A stretch of DNA of 64,000 nucleotides from Diploptera punctata (GCA_030220185.1 JASPKZ010001241.1:186001-250000); one strand, 5' to 3'; shown: positions 31,808-42,937, counted from the first letter of the stretch. A program made the numbers and translations. The notes: generated by a model not told the origin, from the letters alone.

Positions 31808-33161
31808 GGGGGGCCTACACATTTAGTCACTAAAAATATGGCACATTTCAATATTTTGTTCTCAGCAACAATGCTGGTTACAGAAATGAAATTTGATATG
31901 TGATATATAAATTACAAGCATGTTTGTGTACTTAAGTACAATCTAACTTCAGTCGTTATGCTTAATTAAATATTAAAAATGTCAGCTGAAAATTTTGCAT
32001 TGTCTTACCGTTTCCCTGATAATTTTCCTAAATTTCAATATATTTTAATGATTGTTTTATTTTACTCACTAATGTTATAACTACAAAATATATAACAATT
32101 GTTTAATTATATATAGTATATATATTTTATTTTTCATAAGTAATGCCACGAGTGATTTCCAAATTATCGATAAATTCACGACTCACGAAGTGAGGAGTGA
32201 ATTTATCTAGAGAATTTGGAAATCAAGAGTGGCATTTGTTTGGATTATTTAACGAATAAAATTAAGCTCTTTACTAAAAATTAATTATTTGAATATAGTT
32301 ACCGGTGTTTTAAAATATTTATATAGTTAATGTAAACGGCGATGTTTGAAAACAAATTAGAAATGTGAGGTTATGTATATTCACTGCAACTCGATCATAT
32401 TATTTATTGCCAAATAGGAACGCAATATTGTAAGAATGCACTCTAGTGGAGAAATAATGAAACACATCAAACTATTATAATCAACATTATAGATTAATCA
32501 TTTATATTTTGAATAAACAACTCAGTAAGATCACTGAATCTATTCTTTATTTGCTATATTCAATGTATTTGTTGGAGAAAAATAATGGTCTAACCTATTC
32601 AGAATATTAAAAAAGAAAGAGCTTTCTTTATCACAAAAGCAGGAGCTGATAAAGAGAAATCGATAAAGAGCGAGATGAAACACGACTGTCATTGGTGTAA
32701 AACAGAATTCATTGAAACGTGATTGGTCATTGACTACCATTTACGACATGAGTTAAATAGTAATTTTAAATTGATGCATACTCATTTTTGTTAAAATTTA
32801 CATTACAAATATTTTTTTAAATAAAATATAATAGTAATTACTGATTGTAGTATTTTGTCCATCTCTGTAAACTACATAAACATGCAAAATTTGATCTCAA
32901 TATCTTTAAAACGTTGGGAGTTATCAGGAAAACCGTGTTGAAAAATTTAAGTTACGGAAAACAACGACAAACTTACCGAATATGTAGGTATCTTCTCAAA
33001 TTAAAGGGCTCATTCGAGTGACAGCATTGCACATTTTTAAACTCGAAAAGTAATAGACGTATCAATGAAAATCTTTCACTAATTTAAAGACGAAGTTTCA
33101 ATCTGTATGAAACAACTAATTGAAAAAATTGCTTTTTGACCCTCAAGGTGTAGGTCCCCCC
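31808..33161. mobile_element. TTAA-flanked element (piggyBac-like), copy 2
   Basis: Bounded by TTAA at 31804-31807 and 33162-33165. Inverted ends are GGGGGGCCTACAC (left) and GGGGGGACCTACAC (right, reverse complement). The interior is non-coding. A separate repeat, R1 (32134-32765), sits inside it. TTAA duplication points to piggyBac-type mobilisation; no transposase is present. Confidence 0.7.
32134..32765 (+). repeat. Repeat R1, copy 1
   Basis: This ~630-bp segment recurs inverted at 61368-62283. It opens with a strong hairpin, 32141-32236, whose arms are TGCCACGAGTGATTTCCAAA and the reverse complement of TTTGGAAATCAAGAGTGGCA. A second block (CTTTATCACAAAAGCAGGAG, CGTGATTGGTCATTGACTAC) marks the other end. 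Non-coding; class unknown. Confidence 0.8.
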
Positions 33162-33293
33162 TTAAATTAGCTCAAAGAACATTTGAAAACATCACTTTAA
33201 ATGTATATTAACAGTAAAACGATATAAAATAGACAATAATGTAAAGTCCATCACACATGTGCTATCTATACTGTTGAAATTGAATATAATATC

Positions 33294-33641
33294 CGATCCG
33301 ATTGAGGGTCTTTCCACTTTTCAGCGGTTGCCCTTTTACCAGCCTGCTGCTGGCCCTTCACATCCACATGTGTCAATCACAGAGGTAGATGATCAACAGT
33401 CAGTGTAGGGGTGACATGTGGTTAGCATGTCGAGTCCCCCAGCCGTTATGGCTGGTTCCTCAACCTGAAGCCGCTACTTATTGTAGCTACCCAATTGCCT
33501 CACGATGCTGGGTGGGCACCGGTCCCATACTGGCCGAAATACATGAGAAAATTTCTTTCCCCATGGAGACTCGAACCAGCGCAAGTCACGTAGCTCTGCG
33601 CCAAGGCTTCCTACCTTAACCGCTCGGCTACGGCGCGGGAC
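33294..33641 (-). mobile_element. SINE2 copy, minus strand, perfect 12-bp TSD
   Basis: Full SINE2 in reverse, from CCGATTGAGGGTCTTTCCAC to the tRNA head complement CGCTCGGCTACGGCGCGGGA. Flanked by GAATATAATATC at 33282-33293 and 33642-33653, a perfect target-site duplication. Confidence 0.95.
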
Positions 33642-33653
33642 GAATATAATATC

Positions 33654-34013
33654 AAGTTTTTAAAATAGGAGCTGTTTCAAAACATCTTAATGAATCAAAT
33701 AACAGTAGATTAAAAACAAATAACTGTAGGAATTCAATTTCATTTTCACTGTGTTTTTTAGTTTTGAATATAGATAGCTAAAGGTAGAAAAAAACACACT
33801 TATACAAAAAAAAATCCAAAAATGCCAGTGTGAAACTAGTTATGCAAAGAGAAAGTAAATAACCTTTCTCCCCGATAAAAATCGAAATGAAAACGAAGTA
33901 TTAAATACATCGCACTAATCTCAGTTTGTGAATTTTTTCCCATTAAATCGATAAGGACTGAAAAAATCATAGCATGAAATTGGAAGACCCCACGTAATAA
34001 CCATATCCCATTC
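33654..34013. other. No recognisable feature
   Basis: AT-rich DNA. Confidence 0.5.
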
Positions 34014-34025
34014 TTCAGTTGGCTA

Positions 34026-34427
34026 AGTAACTAACTCTCTGGCATTATCTAACACAAAAGTTCATGGCCACGCGAACATAAGCTCTCCATACATCCCTAT
34101 CCTGAGCTAATGTTTTCCAATCATCACCTGTATTATCTACTTCCCTCAAATCAAAGTTAATTTTATTCTCCCACCTCATTCTTGGTCTACCAACTGGACG
34201 TTTCCCTCTAGTTTTCCTACAAGAAGCTTCCATGCACATATTTCATTCCCAATTCGTGCCATATGACCTCCCCATCACAGTGAACGAGACTTAACTGTTA
34301 TTATATCTGGCTTCCTATAAAGACCATGTAGTTCATTGTTATGTAGTCTTCTCCATCCACCTGTCTGTTCATCTCTCTTTGGTCCAAAAATTTTCCTAAG
34401 AACTTTATTCTCAAATACTTTTAATCC
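34026..34427 (-). mobile_element. RTE-like family A copy, strongly 5'-truncated
   Basis: On the minus strand only the last ~130 codons remain: FGPKRDEQTGGWRRLHNNEL, GRPRMRWENKINFDLREVDN and DRDVWRAYVRVAMN. An imperfect duplication, TTCAGTTGGCTA (34014-34025) / TTCAATTGGCTA (34428-34439), flanks it. The tail at the left is the (AGTT)n type. Confidence 0.88.
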
Positions 34428-34439
34428 TTCAATTGGCTA

Positions 34440-35639
34440 GATGATAAATCTCTGTTAATGTCACTTGTGGATATGAAGGTTCTAGATCTGTCGAGCCACG
34501 GAGAGAGGAGAGTATTATGACTATACATCAGAGCAAATTATGAAATGAGACTTATTTTTTTATGTCATAACTTATTTCTTTAGAAATAAATATAATTCTA
34601 TGAGCCTATTATTTAAATTCTTAAAGTATAAAGGTTTCAGTGCTCTAGCTTCCAGAATTATTGATAATAATGTTAGCCGTTTATTCTATTATAAATATAA
34701 TATTAAATGTAGTTCGTAGCAAATTTGTTTTTAATGTTCAATGCAGTATTGTTTATTTTGTGAGGTTGCTATCACTGACTTGAGAAACATCATTAATTTT
34801 TAGGGACCATTGACCGTGGGAAATATAATTTACAAATGGAGAATCTACGAAAATAAATTATGAATGCATATTATTTTAAACGGTAGAGGTAGCTTCTCTT
34901 GACTCTACTTATAAAATGAACGAATAGGAATTGGTTATTCTCCTCCTAGCTGTAAAGTAATGAACTGCGATAAATTCTCAGCGGGACGCTCATATCCATC
35001 ATAAAGTTCCTCTCCTTTCCCACAGATGGCACCAGACTATCGCACTATTTAAATCTCAGTGAATCTACACTTTTTCTCAACTGTTATAATCTGCATAAAG
35101 CTATAAATACCCCGTAACGTAACCTAAAAATAGAAAACTAAAACATATATACCCCTCATTGTTCTATATAATATACTGTGGTTTCGTAAACAGCTTTATT
35201 GTTATAACAATAATTCAAATCCAAAATTGATGGATTTTTCTAACGTAAAATACCTGTATGGCTTCCTTCAGTGGGTAAAGTATAGTTTTGGGTCTTTGTC
35301 TTGCAGATTTAAGGTACGTGAGAGTATTTCAAGTATAAATAGATGGCTCAACAAAATGTTTGCTATTTCGTAACCAGATTTGAATTGTGAGGATACAATG
35401 GCTCGAGACGTCGAAGACTGTAGACAAATAAATTACTATCAAAATTATTTCACAGATACATAAAGACATTTAACCAGAAGTAATTTAATTAAATATATTT
35501 TCCGATGGGAGACCAAATAAACGATGGCAAGACTAAAATTAAAATCGTGTACTTTTATTATTCTTTTATATTTTAAACTTTCTTTACAAAGTCAATTATT
35601 TAATCAAATTATAGATTAATATTATTAATGCTATTTTTT
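34440..35639. other. No recognisable feature
   Basis: 1.2 kb of unassigned AT-rich DNA. Confidence 0.5.
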
Positions 35640-35800
35640 CTTTCTTTCCCTTGTCAACTTTATATTGTGAGCTTACATCTATTATGCATCATTAATCAAC
35701 ATGTAGATAATTCATTATCGTTATTACATGTATAATTTAACCCTGGTGAAGTGGACCTTACGGTCTTAACTCCATCAGGTAAAATAAATAATATTTAAGC
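35640..35800 (+). repeat. LINE 3' UTR-like end
   Basis: CTGGTGAAGTGGACCTTACG followed by GTCTTAACTCCATCAGG and AAATAAATAATA. The same arrangement recurs near 42197 and 42657. From memory this pattern closes many arthropod Jockey/CR1-type LINEs. Confidence 0.5.
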
Positions 35801-35923
35801 TGAAATGAGCAAAGGTGCTAATCTCCAAATGTAAATGATGATGAAAAGATATGTATATCCATGTAAGTAACGTATAACTTCGGCTTACAACAGTTCAATA
35901 AAATAATTTAGAGAAGAGTCTTA

Positions 35924-36736
35924 ACTAACTCACTGGCAATATCGAACCCGTAGGTTCACGGCCGCGCGGACATATGTTCTCCATACATCCCTATCCTGAG
36001 CTAATGTTTTCTAATCATCGCCTGTATAATCTACTTCCCTCAAATCATAGTTAATGTTATTCTCCCACCTCATTCTTGGTCTACCAACTGGGCGTTTTCC
36101 CTCTGGTTTTCCTACAAGAAGCTTCCATGCACCTCTTTCATTCCCCATTTGTACCATGTATCCTGCCCATCGCAGTCTACGAGACTTAACTGTTATCATT
36201 ATATCTGGCTTCCTATAAAGACCATGTAATTCATTGTTATCAGTCTGCTCATCTCTCTTTGGTCTATACATTTTCCTAAGAGCTTTATTATCAAATACTC
36301 GTAATCTCCTTTCCTCCCTTATAGTAAGAGTCCATGTTTCGCATCCATATAATATAACTGGTAGAATAATAGTTTTATATATTTTCAATTTAACGTTTTT
36401 TGAAAGGAGTTGGGAAGTCAAGAGTCTCTGTAATGCATAATAGCACGCATTTCCAGAATTTAGCGTATGTTTAATTTCCTTGTGCATCTCATTCCTGTTT
36501 GTGATTATTGTTCCTACGTATTTAAATTCAGCCACTTCCTCAAAATTTCCCTCATTTGTCATCAGCTGTCCATTTCCATTATGTAATGTATTTCTATGTG
36601 TGACCATATATTTAGTTTTATTGATATTTACATCCTGTCCCAATTTCTCAGTATTACTCAGTAGTGGTGCGTGTTGGCCTTCAGTATCTCCTCGCCCTCG
36701 GCCAATAGCACTACATCATCAGCATAAACTAACAGC
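35924..36736 (-). mobile_element. RTE-like family A copy with perfect 15-bp TSD
   Basis: The minus strand begins at LLVYADD(V) near 36725, continues MGQDVNINKTKYMVTHR and the LGTIITNRNEMHKEIKH block, YGCETWTLTIREERRLRVFD, and ends with RPRMRWENNINYDLREVDYT followed by DDW. It is flanked by TAGAGAAGAGTCTTA at 35909-35923 and 36737-36751. 5'-truncated in the RT palm, with frameshifts in the palm. The perfect TSD shows a fairly recent insertion. Confidence 0.93.
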
Positions 36737-36831
36737 TAGAGAAGAGTCTTAGCAAGCTTTAATAACATTAACTACTTTTCTTGACTTTTAATCGTCATTC
36801 ATAGCATCTTCCTCTCACCCAAACAAAGTAA

Positions 36832-37060
36832 TGTTTTTTTTTTTCGTTTATACTGGTTTTCCTTATTGTTTTACCTTTTTATTTGTTTGTTTTATGTGTT
36901 TGTTAACTTTCTTTAATTCTCACATAGGCACAAGGACAGTACACACATACACACACCCAGACCCAAGGTGGAGATTTAAAATCCCCTGCCCCGCCAGGAA
37001 TCGAACCCGGGTCGCCTGAGTGGAAGGTAGGGACTCTACGGACTACGCCATAGCGACGGA
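36832..37060 (-). mobile_element. SINE4 copy (tRNA-derived)
   Basis: The minus strand starts TCCGTCGCTATGGCGTAGTC with a perfect B box GGTTCGATTCC, then GGCGGGGCAGGGGATTTTAA, ATCTCCACCTTGGGTCTGGG and a pyrimidine/purine-biased tail. The tRNA-like head occupies 36984-37060. Confidence 0.75.
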
Positions 37061-37079
37061 TATTTTAAACAGGTAAACC

Positions 37080-37225
37080 TCGTTTTCCCTTTTTTTCCTT
37101 ACACTGTTTTTCCTTCTTCTTTCTACCTTTTTGTTCTACCTTCCTGTTAATTTTATTTTATTCTCACATATAAACACAAGGACAGGACACACACCCAAAC
37201 CCAAGGTGGAGATTTTAAAATCTAG
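37080..37225 (-). mobile_element. SINE4 copy, head missing
   Basis: Repeats the SINE4 body in the same order and orientation (GATTTTAAAATCTCCACCTT, TGTCCTTGTGTTTATATGTG, then a C/T-rich stretch) but begins at GATTTTAAAATC, abutting the RT fragment at 37226. Confidence 0.75.
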
Positions 37226-37990
37226 TATTAAATCATCTGTTTCTGCTCTACATCCCATATAAAATGTTTTTTCTAAATGTATTTTCAAACCCCAGTTATC
37301 GTATTCGTCCAATAATTTTTTGAACATAAACTCAATGTCTTCATATACTTACGCAATTATTATCTGATCATCCGCAAATAGCAGTGTATATATTGTATAT
37401 TTTGATCCATCTACAATTGGTACTCCCAATTCTGAACATTTTTTTGCTCTAGTTTGACAGTGCCTTATGTATAAATATCTTAAATAATATGGGTGATATG
37501 CTACAACCTTGAAGAAGGCCTTTTGTAACTTTAATTTCTTCGAATACGCATTTTCCAATTTTAATTTTAGATGCAGTGCTGCATTTTTATACAAAAATGT
37601 TATTGCATTAATAATTGTATCGTTTATGTCCATATTTTCTAATTCTTCCCACAACTTTTGTAAATGTACGGTACCATATGCTTTTTCCACAAAAGTGAAA
37701 TGAATTTGTTGCTTATTATGAGTATTTTCAATCTATTATTTTACCACAAATATGTGATTAATTGTAGATCTCTCAGACCTAAAGCCTGCCTGTATTTCTT
37801 TCTCTTTATGTTTATAAATTTCTTTCAAATAGTATTTGATGACTTTTCCATATATGTATACGGCTAACAACATTCATTATGGTGATTCCTCAATTATTGC
37901 ACTAATCATTTTGTTATGAATGACTGATATCAACCCAATTTTCCATTTTACTCCTACATCTTCTCCGTTTAGGCATCTCTAAAAAAGGCT
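37226..37990 (-). pseudogene. Non-LTR reverse transcriptase fragment
   Basis: On the minus strand in order: AGFRSERSTINHIFVVK, FVEKAYGTVHLQKLWEELEN (the FxKAYDxV motif with Asp lost), FLYKNAALHLKLKLENAYSK, LLFADDQIIIA (intact FADD catalytic pair) and LLDEYDNWGLKIHLEKT. These are RT palm motifs in correct order. Stops and shifts break it at about 37350 and 37500. Its C-terminal part has been replaced by SINE4 sequence. Confidence 0.8.
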
Positions 37991-38044
37991 GCTTAACAAT
38001 TCATATAATTTACTTATACCATATATTTCTCATATGTTCAACTT

Positions 38045-39389
38045 TATATATATGTGTATGTGTGTAAGTGTGTGTGAGTGTGTGTGTGAGTGTGTGAGTG
38101 TAAGTGTGTGTGTGAGTGTGTGAGTGTGTGAGTGTGTGTGAGAGTGTGAGTGTGTGAGTGTGTGAGTGTGTGAGTGTGTGTGAGTGTGTGTATGTGTGAG
38201 TGTGTGTGTTTGAGCGTGTGTGTGAGTGTATGAGTGTGCGTGTGTGTGAGCGTGTGTGAGTGTGTGAGTGTGTGTGTGTTTGTGTGTGAGTGTGAGTCTG
38301 TATGTGAGTGTGAGTGTGCATGTGTGAGTGCGTGTGAGCGTGCGTGTGAGTGGGCGTGTGTGAGTGGGCGTGTGTGAGTGGGCGTGTGTGAGTGGGCGTG
38401 TGTGAGTGTGTGTGTGTGTGAGTGGGCGTGTGTGAGTGGGCGTGTGTGAGTGGGCGTGTGTGAGCGCGCGTGTGTGCGTGTGTGCGTGAGTGTGTGCGTG
38501 AGTGTGTGCGTGTATGTGAGCGTATGTGCGTGTGTGCGCGTGTGTGAGCGTGTGTGAGCGTGTGTGCGTGTGCGTGCGTGCGTGTGTGTGTGAGAGTGTG
38601 TGAGTGTGTGTGAGTGTGTGTGAGTGTGTGTGAGTGTGTGCGTGGGTGTGTGTGTGTGTGAGTGTGTGTGAGTGTGTGCGTGTGCGAGCGTGTGCGTGTG
38701 TGTGTGAGTGTGTGCGTGTTAGTGTCTGTGTGAGTGTGTGTGAGTGTGTGCGTGTGTGTGTGAGCGTGTGTGAGCGTGTGTGAGCGTGTGTGAGCGTGTG
38801 TGAGTGTGTGTGAGTGTGTGTGTGTGTGTGTGAGTGTGTGTGAGTGTGTGTGAGTGTGTGCGTGTGTGAGTGTGTGCGTGTGTGTGAGTGTGTGAGCGTG
38901 TGTGAGCGTGTGTGAGCGTGTGTGCGTGTGAGCGTGTGTGTGAGTGTGTGCGTGTGTGTGCGTGTGTGTGAGTGTGTGAGTGTGTGTTAGTGTATGTGTG
39001 AGTGTGTGTGAGTATGTGAATGTGGGAGTGCTGGAGTGTGAGTGTGTGATAGTGTATGTGAGTGTGAGTGTGATTTTCTGTGTGTTTATGTGTGTGTGTG
39101 AGCGAGTGTGCGTGTGTGCGTGTGTGCGTGTGTGCGTGTGTGCGTGTGTGCGTGTGTGCGTGTGTGTGAGTGTGCGTGTGTGTGAGTGTGTGAGTGTGTG
39201 TGTGAGTGTGTTAGTGTATGTGTGAGTGTGTGTGAGTGTGTGAGTGTGTGAGTATATGTGTGAGTGTGTGTGTGTGTGTGTGTGTGAGTGTGATTTTCTG
39301 TGAGTTTATGTTTGTTGTGTGTGTGTGTGTGTGTGAGTGTGATTTTCTGTGAGTTTATGTGTGTGTGTGAGTGTGATTTTCTGTGAGTT

Positions 39390-39440
<51 letters not shown>
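38045..39440. repeat. 1.4-kb TG-rich minisatellite
   Basis: Almost entirely alternating GT with GA, GC and GG variants. It includes higher-order units such as GTGAGTGGGCGTGT, repeated several times at 38346-38465, and a GTGATTTTCTGTGAGTTTAT unit repeated three times at 39289-39390. The His/Thr- or Val/Cys-rich frames over it are artefacts of the repeat. Confidence 0.97.
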
Positions 39441-39442
<2 letters not shown>

Positions 39443-39899
39443 CAAAACTGTTTTCCCCATTCCCCACATCAATCAAGTTTCTAAAAATACGATTATAATA
39501 ATTGCTTTAGTTTACATCATTTTGTTCTTTCCATAAGTAGAATATAGTACTCTAAGGCATTATAAAAGTTACATTAGAAGTTATTAAATTTCTCATTATT
39601 CAAATCTCTATTTTCTATTTGACCTAAAACAAAAAGGAAATATTCGCGTTCTAAAGGACTTAACATCAAATACTTCCCTTTCTCCATAGTTGGAATTTTA
39701 TTTACATTAATCTTCTCATCTCTAACTGATAAAATTTCAAACATTCAAATCAGCGAACGTAATAAAAAATCCTGTAATCTAACTAAACAGATTTACACAA
39801 ATCTAAAAGTTATCTTAGTGTCAATGTACTCGTATTCGGGAGGCCAAAAATTCTAATCTCTAATTGGTCAAATTTTTCCAGTTTTCATTTTGATTTTTC
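39441..39899. other. No recognisable feature
   Basis: AT-rich DNA. Confidence 0.5.
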
Positions 39900-40264
39900 T
39901 CACAAGGAAAATGTCCTCAATTGCTTGCCGAAGCCTCCTTGAAATTTCTTCCAGAGAAGCGTTGTGATTTACCAAGGCCGTGTCAAAAATAAATAAATTG
40001 CGTTACGCAGTATGCGGGCAAGTTGTCAGGATTGGAGTGAGACGGGAAGTGGCATGCGGGCAGTTTTTAAGGGTTATCCATTTCACCAATTCAGGAGCTT
40101 CCCTGTAATTTATATGAGAGCTTTGCCGCTGGATTTTAGCGTGTTGCAATTAAAAGTGATACTTTTCTTGTTTTGGGCACGGACTTCGTATATCACAACG
40201 CTTATCTGGGAGAAATTTCAAGGTAGATTTCGACATCCAATGGTTGACAGTTTCCTTGTCAGTT
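39900..40264. mobile_element. MITE family M1, copy 2
   Basis: Inverted ends match copy 1 at 1297-1729: CTCACAAGGAAAATG...CTTGAAATTTCTTCCAGAG and GGCCGTGTC on the left, with the reverse complement CTGACAAGGAAACTGTCAAC...CTACCTTGAAATTTCTCCCA on the right. Non-coding interior. The open frame 40012-40341 spans the right end and is not a gene. Confidence 0.75.
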
Positions 40265-40404
40265 TTAAAGATAAATATAATTTAAATTTCATTACCATGG
40301 TACATCATTCATATTTCAAAATTCATAAATTATATAAGTGAATTTTCTCAAGACATCAATAATCAAAATATTCACTAAGATTCTAAACGTAATATAAATA
40401 AACA

Positions 40405-41300
40405 TGTTCAAGATTCTGCAATCAACAATGGACTTCGACAAGGTTGCCCTCTTTCGCCAGTACTTTTTAATATATATTTAGATGATATTAGTACATGGCA
40501 AACTTTTTTAGATGAACATTTTATGATAAACGGTACCAAAATGAACTGTCTTTTATTCGCGGATGACCAGATCATTGTAGCTTCCTCAGAAAATCAACTA
40601 CAAAGATCAGTTTATAAATTATGGAAACTAATAAACGATTATAATTTAAATATATCAACAGAGAAAACAAAGTCAAAGGCATTTATTGGAACTCAGCATA
40701 AAAGGACAAAACTTGTAATTGGAGCAAACATAATTGAACAAGTAACTTGTTTCAATGATCTGGGATGCATATATCGTACCAGCAAAATTTGGACATGGAG
40801 ACGAAATTAGGGAAATTTCAACAGATATGTGGTTCAATAAGAAGATATTTGAGAAATAACACCACAAGGGAAACTCAATTAAAATTTTACAAAACAGTAG
40901 CCGTTCCAACATTAACATACGAGTCTGAGACTTGGCTTTAACGATCTCTGATAAAAATAAAATTGAGACAATAGAAATTATATTTCTCAGATCAGTTGCA
41001 GGTGTATCTCTAAGAGATCAAAAGAGAAGTCAAGAGATCAGAGATGAACTACAAATCTATAATATAAATAAGAGAATACAAACAAATAAACGTAATTGGT
41101 TTGAACATATACAAAGAATGCCAAATAATCGTTTATCAAAACAGCTGCTTCATTATAGGCCTCTAGGCCGAAGAAATTTAGGAAGACCAAAACGTCGTTG
41201 GAAGGACAACCTGCGCCTGCGGCATGCAGTGCGCCGGGGAGCGGAACGGGCCAACAGGCCCATACCTTGAAGATTATGATGATGATGAAGATTCTGCAAA
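40405..41300 (+). pseudogene. Non-LTR reverse transcriptase, 3' part, family C
   Basis: Reads INNGLRQGCPLSPVLFNIYL, DDISTW, MNCLLFADDQIIVASSENQL, LWKLINDYNLNISTEKTKSK, then after a frameshift LKFYKTVAVPTLTYESETW, RSVAGVSLRDQKRSQEIRDE and LGRRNLGRPKRRWKDNLRLR. It contains the motif QGCPLSPxLF and the catalytic FADD, both intact. It ends with a GATGATGATG tail at 41275-41292. A short sister fragment with the same end lies at 57700-57985. Frameshifts near 40800 and 40935 inactivate it. Confidence 0.88.
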
Positions 41301-41699
41301 TAAAATTCAATAAAAAAAAGGGAAACTCCGGGTTTAAAAAACAAGACTTATATTTGACCTAATTACTAGTAACCAAAGATGTTAAAGCATCTGCACATAC
41401 AATTGAGATGAAAGAAGAAAATTGCAGGTGTAATAACTGACACCTCTGACGTTGGAGTTAACCGCGATATGAACGAGAGATCGATAACTCGAACGTGCAC
41501 ACAATTGATGGAAGAGCTGTCTGATTGCAAGGGTGGGTGGCGTCCATACCTTCCAGTCGATTGCTCCTTCTATTGAATTCCATCCTTCTCCTTAATACAT
41601 GCGAGTGATTCCTCACGTAAATCCAGCTTCCCAGATAATTAATCATGCTTCCAACTGCACACTGACAACAACTGTTCCATTCCTAGATATACACGTTGT
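41301..41699. other. No recognisable feature
   Basis: Unassigned DNA between two LINE fragments. Confidence 0.45.
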
Positions 41700-42260
41700 T
41701 TTATTCAGATATGTTCAAAATTTACACATGAGCTTTGAAAAATGGATAAGAATTTTAAATAATAATGCAATTAAATTAAGAATGTTCCCTTCCATCCTAT
41801 GTCAGATATTGCCAAACTTTACCATCTTTCAGAAACAAATTGAAAATAAAATTATTTACAGAAGCAACTCACTAATATTACATTTTTATAATTAATGATT
41901 TTTTCATTATCTAATAAAAATAGTTTTAAGATTTGCCAATATATTTACCTAATGCCTTTATAATAAGCGATAGATTAATTCATTAGAGTTTATTACTTTC
42001 TTTGTATTTTGTATGTGTAATAGATTCGAGCTGTTGTTCCTTTCTGCATACATCCTTTCATTAGTTTAATTTTAATTGTACTCAATTGTATTGTATTATA
42101 AGACATATTTTTCATTATTGTTCAGTTTGACATATAATTAATTGTTTAGTATGTACTATTATTGTAATTTTCTTGTATTTAAATGTGGCATATGTTTGTT
42201 CTGGTGAGTGGAATAGAAGGTCATATGGTCTTAACCCCACCAGGCTAAGTAAATCTATTC
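41700..42260 (+). pseudogene. LINE 3' end: RT C-terminus and 3' UTR
   Basis: The plus frame ends ILPNFTIFQKQIENKIIYRS NSLILHFYN-stop, resembling the final residues of Jockey/CR1-type RTs. About 300 bases later comes the shared 3' end CTGGTGAGTGGAATAGAAGG, GTCTTAACCCCACCAGG and AAGTAAATC. The match is weak at protein level and rests on the shared 3' end. Confidence 0.5.
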
Positions 42261-42419
42261 TATAAATCTAAAGAACGTTTCGCCAAAAAATGCCTTTAAA
42301 ATTTATATGTATGACTTATTTTACTACACCTTACATAAGAATAGGAAGGTGACACCCCGACACATCAGCGTTAGCCTAACAAGAAAAAAAAATCTTCATG
42401 TCAGGCGTAACGCGTAGTA

Positions 42420-42720
42420 GAAAGTTAAATTTTATAGCCTATATTATATACAGTATGTCTATATACAATTCAATACACCTTGCTTGTGCTCATTTTATCG
42501 TACAAGTTTTAATTTTAATTTTAACTAGCATTAACTTATTGTATTATCGATCTTAATCTTAAAGATAGCCTATTATCTTATTGATCAAATTCTCATTTAG
42601 TATTTAATATCATAATTAATTGTGATTGCTACATTCTTGTGCAAGATATAATTGTCCTGGGGAGTGCAACAGATGTTCACTTGACCTGAACTCCATCAGT
42701 CTAAATATTTTAAAATATAG
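42420..42720 (+). repeat. LINE 3' UTR-like end, second copy
   Basis: Ends with CTGGGGAGTGCAACAGATGT, CCTGAACTCCATCAGTC and AAATATTTTAAA. The same layout as 35743-35800 and 42197-42255, more diverged. Confidence 0.45.
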
Positions 42721-42823
42721 GTGGGAATAATAATATAGAGATATATGATTATTATACATAGGTCTATATATATATATATATTGTGTTATAATTAAATGTT
42801 TAACATTGAGCAATGCAAGCTTA

Positions 42824-42896
42824 ATATGGTATGATAAGAAAAATAAATGCCTGGACGGGATTCGAAACCGTCCAGGCATTTATTTTTCTTATCATA

Positions 42897-42902
<6 letters not shown>
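42824..42902. repeat. Perfect 35-bp-stem hairpin
   Basis: The left arm 42824-42858 and right arm 42868-42902 are exact reverse complements around the 9-base loop GATTCGAAA. The inner stem is ATGCCTGGACGG/CCGTCCAGGCAT. The right arm runs into (TA)n. A perfect stem of this length in decayed DNA implies recent origin or an artefact. Confidence 0.97.

Positions 42903-42937
<35 letters not shown>
42903..42937. repeat. (TA)n microsatellite
   Basis: Pure TA run between the hairpin and a SINE1 tail. Confidence 0.95.

Noticed and set aside
38010..39225. His/Thr-rich and Val/Cys-rich frames at 38010-38321 and 38980-39225
   Set aside because: Frames of the TG-rich minisatellite, not genes.
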